Assembly: GCA_022592445.1 (NCBI GenBank)
Contig: JABYQR010000577.1
Span: 1-18,645, forward strand
Length of the DNA stretch: 18,645 nt
Source: Cytidiella melzeri
Taxonomy: Eukaryota > Basidiomycota > Agaricomycetes > Polyporales > Irpicaceae
Direction of reading: 5' to 3'
Positions 9,737 through 18,022 of the stretch are shown piece by piece. Within the stretch, counting starts at the first letter, position 1; every line of letters begins with the position of its first letter. A program made the translations under genes and the position numbers. The notes beneath the pieces are model-generated. The model was not told the DNA's origin and did not search any database. It was given only the letters and a program-made list of their open reading frames with translations.

Positions 9737-11144
9737 ATGACAGAACTGCTCGTCATGGTGTGGCGAACATTGGCTTTACGTCGCATACCAACCCAGAGAT
9801 GTATGTCTACAACTGCTGCCAAAGTTCAGGTCCTTGGCAAGTCATATCCCAGAGATGCTACGACGAACATTACCACATCAATCATTGACAAACTTGAGCG
9901 GCGGCTACACCAGCAGCCGTCTCACCCTCTGGGAATCCTCCGGTCGCTCATTGAGTCCCACTGGCCGTCGTTCGCCCACCTCTCGGACTTTTCCCCAGTT
10001 GTCACACCTCAAAGGAACTTTGACGACCTATCGTTCCCTGCAGACCACCCAGGCCGTTCTGTCACCGACAGCTACTATATCAACAAGGATTACATGCTCC
10101 GCACTCACACGTCTGCTCACGAGGTACAAACGTTTGAGAAAGGTGAGCGCAAGTGGCTGCTCACGGCGGATGTCTACAGACGGGACGAGATCGACTCGTC
10201 ACATTACCCCGTCTTTCACCAGATGGAAGGCGCATCAATCTTTGCTGCAAACGCGTATGGTGTGCAAGAGTTGCAGGAGGACAATCCGCGTCTCGCAGAG
10301 TACCTGCAGAAATCCAACATCATCATCGAAGACATTCCGCACATCTCCCCGACAAATCCTCGCCAATCAGGCCACGACCCATTACAGGCCGAGCTGGTCG
10401 CGCAAAACCTCAAGCTCTCATTGAACAGCCTCATGCTCACGTTGTTTGGGAGTAACAGCCGTGATGAGCCACTGAGAGTGCGCTGGATCGAAGCATACTT
10501 CCCGTTCACGAGCCCAAGCTACGAGGTCGAGGTGTTCTTCAACGGCAAGTGGCTAGAAATCCTAGGATGCGGTGTCGTGCTCCAATCAACTCTCGAACGT
10601 GCAAGTATGTTCCTCCACTGCGCATAATAAACCCTGCTCAACGTTACCCTAGATGTGCCCAACAGCATTGGCTGGGCGTTCGGACTCGGACTGGAGCGAA
10701 TAGCCATGATCCTGTACTCGATCCCCGACATCCGACTCTTCTGGTCAAAAGACCCGCGGTTCCTGTCCCAATTTGAGCCAGGGAAGATAACCAGGTTTGA
10801 ACCTTACTCAAGATTCCCGCCTTGCTACAAGGACGTCAGCTTCTGGCTACCCCACGCTTCGCCCGGTCTACACGAGAATGACCTGTGTGATGCGGTACGC
10901 GATTCTGCCGGAGATCTCGTAGAGGACGTGAAAATGGTAATCTCAGAATATAAACCGCCATGTAATCAACTGATCCGTGGGCTAGATCGACTCCTTCACA
11001 CACCCCAAGACAAACCGGAGCAGTCAGTGCTACAGGATCAACTACAGGTCCATGGACAAATCCTTGACCAACGAGGAGGCCAACGCAGTACACGAGCAAG
11101 TCATCTCACGTCTGAAGGAGAGTTTCGGAGTAGAGATTCGATGA
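9737..11144 (+). CDS. MSF1: Mitochondrial phenylalanyl-tRNA synthetase
   Basis: Three exons, 9737-10604, 10653-10936 and 10986-11144, with introns of 48 and 49 nt, give 436 residues, close to yeast MSF1 and human FARS2. The N-terminus is presequence-like ([20 protein letters not shown]). A second in-frame ATG at 9755 would remove an acidic residue and give a more typical targeting peptide. The catalytic core shows class II motifs: [17 protein letters not shown], motif 2 with [20 protein letters not shown], and motif 3 with [20 protein letters not shown]. The C-terminal domain ([12 protein letters not shown] through the end, [17 protein letters not shown]) is the ferredoxin-fold anticodon-binding (FDX-ACB) domain of monomeric mitochondrial PheRS. 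The enzyme charges mitochondrial tRNA-Phe in the matrix. The last exon is needed to complete FDX-ACB; reading through intron 2 destroys it. The stop lies 97 bp from the convergent GrpE gene stop. Confidence 0.95.
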
Positions 11145-11241
11145 TTAAGCTATGTGTGTTAATGTACTAACGGTCTAAACTGTCGTCCCCCTGCTCCCCT
11201 CCTACCTACATCTCGCCGAGCAGTCATGAGAATAGCTGTGA

Positions 11242-12055
11242 TCATGACGTGTCTTGCACAACTCCGACTTGAGCTGCGCGTAGTATACGATCCTTGATTG
11301 TGTATCCAGTCTTCTGGCACTCGAGCACGGAGCCGGGCTCTTTGCCTGGTATGGGTGCTTGGTAGAGTGCTTCGTGTCGATTCGGATCGAACTTCTCGCC
11401 AGTGGGGTCGAACGGCTTGACATGATACTTGAACAGTGTCTGCAGCAAGAGTCGATGGGTGATCTCTACACCATGGTGTAGGTCGTAGAGGTGTGCTTCT
11501 GCAGACTTCTCTGTCAGCGTTGATGACGATGAGGAAGAGGAGGGCTCGGAAGACGGAGGGGGTTTGAGAGCAGATGCTGGAACGGATTTTAAGGCGAGCG
11601 CGAGCACATCGACGGTCTCCAGAAGGTCGCCTGCGAACTTTGTAATGGCAAAGTCGCGAGTTTGTTCCTTTTCCCTCGCTGAATTACGTTGAAGATTCAA
11701 AAAATCTGCCTGAAGATATCGTAGTCGACCCTTGCGGCGAAGGATTCTCAGTCTTTATCCAGCAACAAAAGCATTGTCGGGCACACACCTTGAGGTCTGT
11801 CACTTCCGCTTCCTTTTGCTTCAACTTCTCGAGAAGCTCATGCTCTGGTGTAACTGTAACCTCGTCTTTCTCCGTCTCCTCTACTCGCAGTTCATCTTTC
11901 GTGCTCTCCCTCGAGCTACCCGCAGTGTCGGTCGAGTAGTAACGCGTGCGCGTGATGCCGCGGCCAGTGGCATGGAGAGATGCCGTCACGATGTGTCTTG
12001 CAGCGAATGAACGCGAAGACGACCGGATGGCTTGAAAAGCTTGTACGCAACTCAT
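11242..12055 (-). CDS. MGE1: Mitochondrial GrpE nucleotide exchange factor (Mge1)
   Basis: Two exons, 12055-11789 and 11730-11242, split by a 58 nt GT...AG intron, give 251 residues. The first 45 residues are rich in Arg, Ser and Ala with no acidic residue (AIRSSSRSFAARHIVTA), as in a matrix-targeting presequence. An acidic coiled-coil follows (TPEHELLEKLKQKEAEVTDL, then GRLRYLQADFLNLQRNSARE), which forms the long GrpE dimer helix. The C-terminal beta domain has GVEITHRLLLQTL, FDPTGEKFDPNRHEALYQAP and a GYTIKDRILRAAQVGVV ending. GrpE releases ADP from mitochondrial Hsp70 and drives protein import and folding. A proline and serine run (PPPSSEPSSSSSSSTLTEKS) interrupts the region between the helix and the GVE motif. 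It is probably a disordered loop. The ATG at 12055 is chosen because it directly precedes the presequence, while the frame stays open further upstream without similarity. Confidence 0.95.
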
Positions 12056-12364
12056 GGTACAGAAACAGCAAAGGGGTGAGGAGGCTAGAGAGGGTGCTTT
12101 GGACGGTTGAAGATGGGTGACGCAGAACGGTGCGTTACGAGAAATTCCGCCCAAAAATTCGGCAGCGGAACGAAGTGCCAGCGAGTGGTCACGTGTAATT
12201 CTCCCAAATATGGCAGTAACGCCACCATCCCTTCGCGAGCGCCTCACTATGTAGTGCTTAGCAAATACAGTAAGATAGGCCCAGTACACTCTCCGCTACT
12301 TCTGTCACAGTGTGACAATCACGTGGAGGAGCTTCGGCAGGCGTCGGCAGGCGCTTTTAGCTAG
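12056..12364 (-). promoter_or_regulatory. Upstream region of the GrpE gene with CACGTG boxes and a palindrome
   Basis: Two CACGTG E-boxes stand at 12190-12195 and 12320-12325. A perfect 15 bp interrupted palindrome, TGTCACA-G-TGTGACA, lies at 12303-12317, three bases before the second box. A 10-mer TCGGCAGGCG is repeated in tandem at 12334-12353. I did not find a clean heat-shock element (alternating GAA/TTC units), which might have been expected for a GrpE gene. Confidence 0.4.
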
Positions 12365-12684
12365 TTATCGAGAAATAATAGTAAGTTATGTCATTCAGCA
12401 CTCCGTCGGCAAACAGTCGTTTATTTTGAATTTCTGAAATAACCTGTGCTAGCGCTCATCTTTCGCTGCCATTGTGAAAACCACTTCCTCACGTCTACCG
12501 TTTTAAAAAATCTGTAACGGAAGAATTCTAGTAAACATGGTTTTTGACAACTCTTGGGATTTGTTTTTTTTTGTATGGACTTATGAGCTAGTAGATGGAT
12601 TTAGACTGTGGCCCTCCGCAAAAATGGACGTAAGCGCCGTCACGCTTGCCATGTGATGTAGCGGGGGGTGAACTGGGTCTATCT
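12365..12684. other. Non-coding flank between the GrpE promoter and the transposon
   Basis: About 320 bp of AT-rich sequence with a T-rich run at about 12561-12571. I see no convincing open frame, RNA gene or repeat. Confidence 0.4.
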
Positions 12685-12686
12685 TA

Positions 12687-12721
12687 GCGGCAAAAAGTCT
12701 TGCGACACCGCGAGCGCGCAA
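12687..12721. repeat. Left terminal inverted repeat of the Tc1/mariner element
   Basis: It starts GCGGCAAAAAGTCTTGCGAC and matches the reverse complement of 14683-14717 at 30 of 35 positions. All five mismatches fall in CpG dinucleotides of this left copy. Confidence 0.9.
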
Positions 12722-12849
12722 GATCTCATTGTTCGAGCTCATTTTTTGCATATAGTTTTGTGTTACAGTTCTCATACATTCATTATCATGTAAAAATTGT
12801 GTCCTTAGTAAAAAAAAGGCTGATCGACGTTGTGCGCGAGGAATTACGT

Positions 12850-12883
12850 ACAATCCGCGCGAAAACTGCATTAGGCGCCCTAA
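12850..12883. repeat. Inner box of the left transposon end
   Basis: ACAATCCGCGC, 11 bases, then TAGGCGCCCTAA. The same two words with the same 11-base spacing occur inverted at 14558-14524. They lie 163 bp from the left end and 159 bp from the right end, so they probably are a second pair of conserved terminal sites, as in IR/DR-type Tc1 elements. Confidence 0.6.
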
Positions 12884-13059
12884 TGGTTTTTCAGCTCCGG
12901 CTCACGGACTCGTAGTTACCGGATTTCCTTTTGTCTTCCGTATATGGTCGCTCTATTGTTCTTTCATCATGTGGACACATCTGTATCACAGATATTCTGT
13001 TTTGGGTTGCCTGAGGGCTCTGTCTTATATACCTTCACCCTCGCTCCTGACACTCCATC

Positions 13060-13242
13060 GTGCTCTTTCTCTTTCGCACCTGGAGTGAGTATTCTTCATT
13101 GTCCCTCACATATGCAATATGCTCACAGCCTGTACCTGTAGTTAACCCGCCTCGCTTGTGTGTCTTAGGTACAGTCATTATGCTAATTGTGCTCTTTCTC
13201 TTTTGCACCTGGATTAAGTTGCTTCGCTCGTGTGTCTTAGGT
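13060..13242. repeat. Short interspersed direct repeats inside the transposon's non-coding part
   Basis: A 25-mer starting GTGCTCTTTCTCTTT occurs at 13060-13084 and 13189-13213 with one difference. An 18-mer ending GTGTGTCTTAGGT occurs at 13153-13170 and 13225-13242 with one difference. Both differences are C/T at a CpG. Confidence 0.6.
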
Positions 13243-13401
13243 TCTTACAATGGCAAGTGGGATTACGACTGCGCATCACATCCCTGCCTCTAGACGTGTT
13301 GAATACATTCGACCATCTTTACGCCCGCGTGTTGTACTACTACTATTGCACATCATCTCGACTATTCTATGTAAAAAATTTGTCAAAAAAGTCTGGTAAA
13401 A

Positions 13402-14418
13402 TTAGTACCTAGTATAGGACCCCTTTGCCCGCATAAGCTCTGCTGCACGAGTGGGGAGAGACTCATACAATCCCTTGATATACTCATCATCCAAATTCGC
13501 CCACTCCTCCTGCAATGCCTCCCACAGCTCCTCCTTATTTGACAGTTGCTGCTTGCAAGCCCATAATTTGCGGTCTAGATGGTCCCAGACATTCTCCAGA
13601 ATATTCATATCTGGTGAATTTGGAGGCCAGGGCAATACAGTGATTTTGTTCTCCTTGAACCAAGCTGTAGCAAGCTTTGATGTGTGCTTTGGATCATTGT
13701 CCTGTTGGAAAATGATCTGTCGGCAGGTCAAATCTTGGTCTGCCAATGTGCCCAGAAGAGACTCTGATAGGATGGAGCAGTAAAGCTTTGCATCCATCTT
13801 CCCATCAATGCGGTGTAGCCTTCCTTTTCCCTTCAAAGTGATGCATCCCCACACCATGATACTCCCACCCCCGTGCTTCACTGTCTTCTGCACATTCCAG
13901 TCCAAAAACTCCTCGCCCTGTCTTCTTCAGCAGTATTCCCTCCCATCTGAGCCAAATAAATTAAATTTGGACTCATCTGAGAACACCATTACCCCCCACT
14001 CTTTCTGCCCCCATCTGGTCGCATGTCCAGCCCACCACTTGCGCTTCTTTTTATGAGCTACAGACAGAAACGACTTTTGTCGATGCACACATCCCTTCAG
14101 CCCAATCTTTGCAAGGTTGTGACACATTGTATGGGCAGCCACTTGTGGGAATGCCTTGCGCTGCATGTCTGTAGCGTTGCGGGCCTCTTGTCGTGCCAGG
14201 AGTAAAGAGGCGTGACGGAGATTGTGGTCTTGTAGAACGCGAGGGCGACCCGTCTTGGGCTTGTTTGCATAGAAGTCAGGATTGTGGGATAGGCTTCTGA
14301 TGGTGCGACAGATGGTGGACCAGTGGACGGGGACTTTCTTGCAAATGTCAGGCACACTGACACCTTCATTATGCAGAGTCCAAATTTGAGCCTTTTTAGT
14401 AGGGGTACACTGCACCAT
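13402..14418 (-). pseudogene. Tc1/mariner transposase interrupted by one in-frame TGA
   Basis: The frame from ATG 14418 to the stop at 13402 has 338 codons and is broken only by TGA at 13929-13927 (codon 164), just after GSDGREYC. Reading resumes in the same frame with RRQGEEF. The N-terminal part is a paired-like helix-turn-helix (KKAQIWTLHNEGVSVPDICK) followed by a GRPR AT-hook-like motif. The DDE nuclease shows the first Asp in VMVFSDESKFNLF, GGGSIMVWGC, the second Asp in IIFQQDNDPKHTS and the final Glu in SPDMNILENVWDHLDRKLW. There are 34 residues between second Asp and Glu, which is the DD34E Tc1 signature. All catalytic residues are kept. The stop could come from CGA by a CpG transition or from TGG; I cannot tell which. 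As it stands the copy should not make full-length transposase without read-through. Confidence 0.92.
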
Positions 14419-14523
14419 ATGTGTGGTCTAGAGTTGGGAGAGTGGGTGGTATCAAAAAAAGCACAATAGTGGTGAAGTGGAGAGATCAAAAAACAAAACA
14501 AACCCAAATAGTGGTCGTGCGCG

Positions 14524-14558
14524 TTACGGGCGCCTAGCGTCGCAACAGCGCGGATTGT
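14524..14558. repeat. Inner box of the right transposon end
   Basis: This is the inverted counterpart of 12850-12883: on the minus strand ACAATCCGCGC, 11 bases, then TAGGCGCCCGTAA. It lies about 105 bp upstream of the transposase ATG. Confidence 0.6.
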
Positions 14559-14682
14559 GCACAATGTATTATATACGAGAAAGACTCTTTTGATTTCATT
14601 GTAAAAATATTCTATACATGCAATACTCAATGTGATGTTTGAATAAAATAAGCAGTGTTGAGCTCAAACGGAGAGGAAAGAG

Positions 14683-14717
14683 TTGTGTGCTTGCGGTGTT
14701 GCAAGACTTTTTGCCAC
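14683..14717. repeat. Right terminal inverted repeat of the Tc1/mariner element
   Basis: Read on the minus strand it starts GTGGCAAAAAGTCTTGCAAC. It keeps only one of the six CpG sites present in the left copy. The other five are TpG or CpA. Confidence 0.9.
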
Positions 14718-14762
14718 TACTGTACCATCAAATATTCCAACTAGGGTGTGTTTAATGGATTA

Positions 14763-14856
14763 CCATTGAATACCAATACCACATGTTGGGTATTGGATAA
14801 TGTTGTATTGGTTAGTATTGGTATTGGTTGGTATTGGTATTTATTGATATGTAATG
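14763..14856. repeat. AT-rich foldback sequence
   Basis: CCATTGAATACCAATACCA at 14763-14781 is the imperfect reverse complement of the stretch at 14829-14856 (TGGTATTGGTATTTATTG and on to GTAATGG). Between them GTATTGGT-type words are repeated. The preceding GGGTGTGTTT at about 14744 resembles ends of hAT or Harbinger-type elements. A partner end was not found, so this may be a MITE fragment or simple-sequence expansion. Confidence 0.4.
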
Positions 14857-14887
14857 GTGATTAATGATATAGTCATTAGGGGCATTC

Positions 14888-15064
14888 AGAGTGGACGATT
14901 AAGGTCGATTCCCAGTTCCAATTCCGGTTTGATTCTGCAGCGGTGGTCCGGGGTCCTACTCCCTGATTATTTGCACAATTAACGGGAATCACGCTTAATT
15001 GCGCTCCCTCGTCGTCCCTCCTCCAGAAGAGGGACGACGAGAATCAAGCCTCGATTCTCACTCT
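14888..15064. repeat. MITE-like block containing a perfect 13 bp hairpin
   Basis: The strongest feature is the hairpin CTCGTCGTCCCTC / GAGGGACGACGAG at 15008-15020 and 15029-15041, with an 8 nt loop. The outer limits are proposed from AGAGTG...GATTC at 14888-14911 opposing GAATC...CACTCT at 15041-15064. That similarity is weak (about half the positions). No coding potential is seen. Confidence 0.35.
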
Positions 15065-15430
15065 CCTGTACTCACTTAGTACTTACTTGTAACAAATTTA
15101 GTTACCATGATAACAAAATATGTATACCCCTCTTTTGAAAACACCTGTGTTAAAACTATATAATATGATATGATATGATACGTAGTTTCCCACGCCTTAT
15201 TACAAGGACACTTTAGGTAGCAGAGTTCCCACAGTCTTGATATGGGAATTATGCAGCCGTATATGGAAACTCAAGTAGTAACCATCACATTAGCTGAGAC
15301 GTACAGATATGGGTTGTAGTAGTACTATACATATATGTACGCCTGTGTTCTAGTAGCATAGGAAATGACATGGAAAGCACGTATGACTCCAGAGGATGCC
15401 TAAAGCATACATCTGAGGACAAGTACTAGC

Positions 15431-15527
15431 ATGAGTCATTCACTCATTATGTACGCCTCTGGTACAAGTGCTGAGCCTAGTCATACAATGAGTCATGCAC
15501 TCATAGCATGAGTCATGCATGAGTCAT
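15431..15527. promoter_or_regulatory. Cluster of four ATGAGTCAT sites (Gcn4/AP-1 consensus)
   Basis: Perfect 9-mers stand at 15431-15439, 15488-15496, 15508-15516 and 15519-15527. The word equals the TGASTCA core with flanking A and T that fungal Gcn4/Cpc1-type bZIP factors prefer. The cluster ends about 75 bp upstream of the TATATAAG at 15601. Confidence 0.55.
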
Positions 15528-15600
15528 GCACTTAGTAACACAGTAGAATAGCTGAAGTAGACATGTATAGTAGTCGCTTACATAACTAGATACAGACATG

Positions 15601-15608
15601 TATATAAG
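15601..15608 (+). promoter_or_regulatory. TATA box candidate
   Basis: TATATAAG follows the ATGAGTCAT cluster by about 75 bp. Plus orientation is assumed from this order and from the plus-strand frames downstream. Confidence 0.45.
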
Positions 15609-15780
15609 CAGAGCTGCTGAAGCAGCAAGAATAATAAGACTCATCTTTGAAGCTTAACAGCCTCTACCCCTCGCACACATATTCCACTTTGTTAGGTTAT
15701 GAGCCCCTGCTTTTAGCTTAACTACATCCACACTCTCAACAACATCCATCAACCAGTATCCCCCAAGCTTTCTTATAAGT

Positions 15781-16421
15781 AAGTTTCTCTACTTTACTTT
15801 GTTTGGCCGCATAGTAGTAGTAGAGTTGTACTGGTTGACTGCCTCAGCTTCGAATACAATATTCCCAACTAATTTTCTACAGCTAATTCCCTCACCTACT
15901 TGCCCCTCGTGCATTACGCGGAATCTGCCTAACACGCAGTGTAAAATCCGGTGGTGGAGGAACAAGCTCCCACTTGTACAAGTGGTAGATCGGCGGAGTA
16001 GTACAAGAGGAGGGTAGTGTTGAGTGGCACTCTAAGCTTGTGACTTAGAGGCCTAGGACCTTCGTGTTGGCGCACGTCAGTCAGTCCTGGAATTAGAAAT
16101 CGCCGCTTTTTGTAGCTGTGGGATTTCTTGAGGCATGTCGTCCACTTTTACTTTTGGTGTCACGGAGATTGTGGACTCTCTTATACTTCGTGGTGTTTCT
16201 TACATGCGCCATTATGTTTTTGTTGTATCATACCGACTGGTAGAAGTCGAAGTTGCAAGTGGTCATACTCGTCTTGAATCACTTGTGGAAAACTTTTACT
16301 CACATTCAACTTTTCCATTAGCAATCCCCAGGACTTTCTCAAGGAAAGTGTTGTGGATTGAATACGACGACATAAATCTTATACTTTCGATTCTTTCTTC
16401 CAGACCATCATATTTCTGAAG
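15781..16421. other. Untranslated stretch before the 16.4 kb ORF, with two palindromes
   Basis: No convincing gene is seen. A perfect 16 bp palindrome CCACTTGTACAAGTGG lies at 15970-15985, and CTCTAAG/CTTAGAG flank a 7 nt loop at 16030-16050. A 94-codon frame at 16135-16419 ends two bases before the next ATG. It has no recognisable motif and could be 5' leader or an upstream ORF. Confidence 0.4.
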
Positions 16422-17807
16422 ATGCCGAACAACTCTCGCCGTACTTCCCGTCGCGTCAATGCCCGCTTCGCTCCCCACTCTCCAAATGATCCCTACCGCG
16501 TCCATGATTACACTTGGTTTGACCGTATGGGTCACCCCATCGTCATGGAGATAAGGAGTTCTCAAGCTTCCATCTCTATCTGTATGAGTCAAACCGACGC
16601 TCAGGATGCTAGGATCAATGTCAACTACGTTGACAGGGACGGAGTTCGGCGCATGGAATTGATGGAGTACAGCCTTCTCGGTCGTCATGGCTGGGACAGG
16701 TTCAGGCAGAGTGATAGGCAAAGTGATGAAGCCAATCGAGAGGCGGAATTGGATCTATACAGACGAAGGCCTCGTAACGTCAGTGCGGAAATGAGGGCGC
16801 ATCAAACCCAAACTTCTTCCAGGGTTAATGCTGCACCTCCTCGCCGATCTGCGTCGCCATCGCACCCTCATCCTCATCGTCATCCTACTCCAATGCCACC
16901 GCCTTTTGTGAGTGCAGGATTATTGCTTTGAGACATGGTTGCCCAAGCATTAAATAATTTTGCATCTCCACAGACTTCTTCTACAATGGTCAATCCGCCT
17001 ACACCGGTCATTCCGGATATTGTTGATGGTATGAACGGTTTAAATATCAGTTCACCAGTTTCTCATGATTCTTCAGAACCAGTAGTCCAGGCCGCTTCAG
17101 CTGCCGAGCCTACTCCGGTTCCGTCCTCCACTACTCAGGAGGAGGGACAGGTTGAAGATGAATGGCCAACGGTATTTTCTCCCCAACCAGTCGTTCCCAC
17201 CTTCTCATTCGACAACTGGGTCCACGTTGATTGTACCGACACTAGGCCGGCTTCGCCTGTCTATCCGTGTGGTATGGTTTATGGCGTGGATGGACCAAAG
17301 GGGGAGGTTTTCAGGCCAGAGCAAGTTTGTTCCATCCTCACCATGCAACACGTTCAACATCCCAACTATACGTCCAATGAGCTGGTCTTACGCTCTAAGG
17401 GACTGGTTAATACAATGGTCGTTAGCATGGGCAACAAATGCGAGCACTATTGTGAGATGGTTGAGGAGCTGGAGGAATTTGCCAAGTCTCAGCGGATCAA
17501 GGAAATCACAGCCTGTGCCCGGATCTACCTCAAGCTCAAGAGGGGACAGTGGCCTGACTGCGATAATATCTGGAACACGTACTTTATCTCAGTTGCGGAA
17601 TTTCACACAGCGATGGAGGTCTTCAATGGTTGCAATCATCTTAGTAATCACCAGCTGGTCTGGCTGACCCAGAGACGTATGGAAAAGAAAGAGGATTGGA
17701 TGAGCATCTTTTATAGGGAGGAAGAGTTCAAAGGTAAAATGAAGGAGGTAAAGATCGAGCCCGCTGCGCTTGAGCCTTCTTTAGAGCCTGGATCGTCTTC
17801 TCTTTGA
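16422..17807 (+). CDS. Uncharacterised protein, one intron; possibly retroelement-associated
   Basis: Two exons, 16422-16907 and 16974-17807, give 439 residues. Without splicing, a TGA at 16929-16931 splits the frame into two ORFs in the same phase. A 66 nt intron with a consensus donor (GTGAGT at 16908) and acceptor (CTCCACAG to 16973) removes that stop and keeps phase 0. The N-terminal region (about 22-95) seems folded (YRVHDYTWFDRMGHPIVMEI, INVNYVDRDGVRRMELMEYS). Next comes a basic, then a His/Pro-rich stretch (SPSHPHPHRHPTPMPPPF), then an acidic Pro/Ser-rich linker. The C-terminal half looks folded again (VHVDCTDTRPASPVYPCGMV, GNKCEHYCEMVEELEEFAKS, FNGCNHLSNHQLVWLTQRRM). I do not recognise a family. 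Its position downstream of LTR-like sequence and upstream of a gag-like start suggests a retroelement or a gene captured near one, which is inference only. Confidence 0.6.
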
Positions 17808-18022
17808 ACGGACTCTCTGCAAATCGAACTATACCGCGCACTGTATACTATAAAATATTGCGATGTGTACATTTATACTTGTTACAAACAGCCATTTTCA
17901 TTAGCATAGTCCGTAGTGTACTTGTATACTTTCTCAATCTCTCTCTTGTTCTGCATCAAGTCACAACCATCACGTAGCGCATTCTGACGAACTTTTATGA
18001 CTTTTCTTAACATAGTTTGTAA
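17808..18022. other. AT-rich spacer, no gene seen
   Basis: 215 bp with several TATACT and TATAAAATA strings. It probably holds the 3' UTR of the preceding gene and possibly a promoter for what follows. There is no clear terminator or repeat. Confidence 0.4.

Larger units (their letters stand above)
12687..14717 (-). mobile_element. Tc1/mariner (DD34E) DNA transposon, single defective copy
   Basis: The element is about 2.03 kb, bounded by 35 bp inverted repeats (12687-12721 and 14683-14717) with TA directly outside each end (12685-12686 and 14718-14719), the target duplication used by this superfamily. A slightly larger reading, using TA at 12680-12681 and 14723-14724, gives the right end a TACAGT start typical of Tc1 elements. 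The left end would then be TATCTT. Inner sequence boxes extend the inverted similarity to about 195 bp. The minus-strand transposase starts about 300 bp inside the right end. Some 680 bp of non-coding sequence separate its stop from the left end, more than usual. Confidence 0.88.
15148..15780 (+). mobile_element. Probable LTR / promoter region of an LTR retroelement (boundaries uncertain)
   Basis: The stretch has no open frame but carries promoter-like organisation in the plus direction: a TGTTAAAAC start candidate at 15148, repeated ATGTACGCCT words (about 15335 and 15450), a cluster of ATGAGTCAT sites (15431-15527), TATATAAG at 15601-15608, a GCTGCTGAAGCAGC palindrome at 15613-15626 and an AATAATAA string just after. 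This arrangement resembles Copia-type LTRs of mushroom genomes as I remember them. I could not find a second LTR copy, a target duplication or a clear primer-binding site inside the window. It may be a solo LTR or the 5' LTR of the element whose frames follow. Confidence 0.4.

Noticed and set aside
9834..10424. 196-codon Ser/Thr/Arg-rich frame on the plus strand
   Set aside because: Out-of-phase reading of PheRS exon 1, whose motifs are all in the other frame.
12056..12200. Heat-shock element upstream of GrpE (GAAATTCC at about 12139, AATTCGG at about 12156)
   Set aside because: The GAA and TTC units are not in the alternating 5 bp spacing needed, so no element is called.
15431..15527. Repeated ATGAGTCAT words as a CRISPR-like or origin iteron array
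   Set aside because: Spacing is irregular, the genome is eukaryotic, and the word matches a known bZIP site next to a TATA box.
15781..15860. Retroelement primer-binding site after the LTR-like region
   Set aside because: No 10-12 base match that I could recognise as complementary to a tRNA 3' end was seen, so no site is annotated.
16296..16721. 141-codon frame on the minus strand
   Set aside because: Overlaps the start of the plus-strand 16.4 kb gene in antisense. No splice partner or motif was seen, and the plus-strand frame continues for 439 codons.
16929..16931. Programmed stop-codon read-through between two same-phase ORFs
   Set aside because: A good-quality 66 nt intron spans the stop and keeps phase, which is the simpler explanation in this intron-rich genome.
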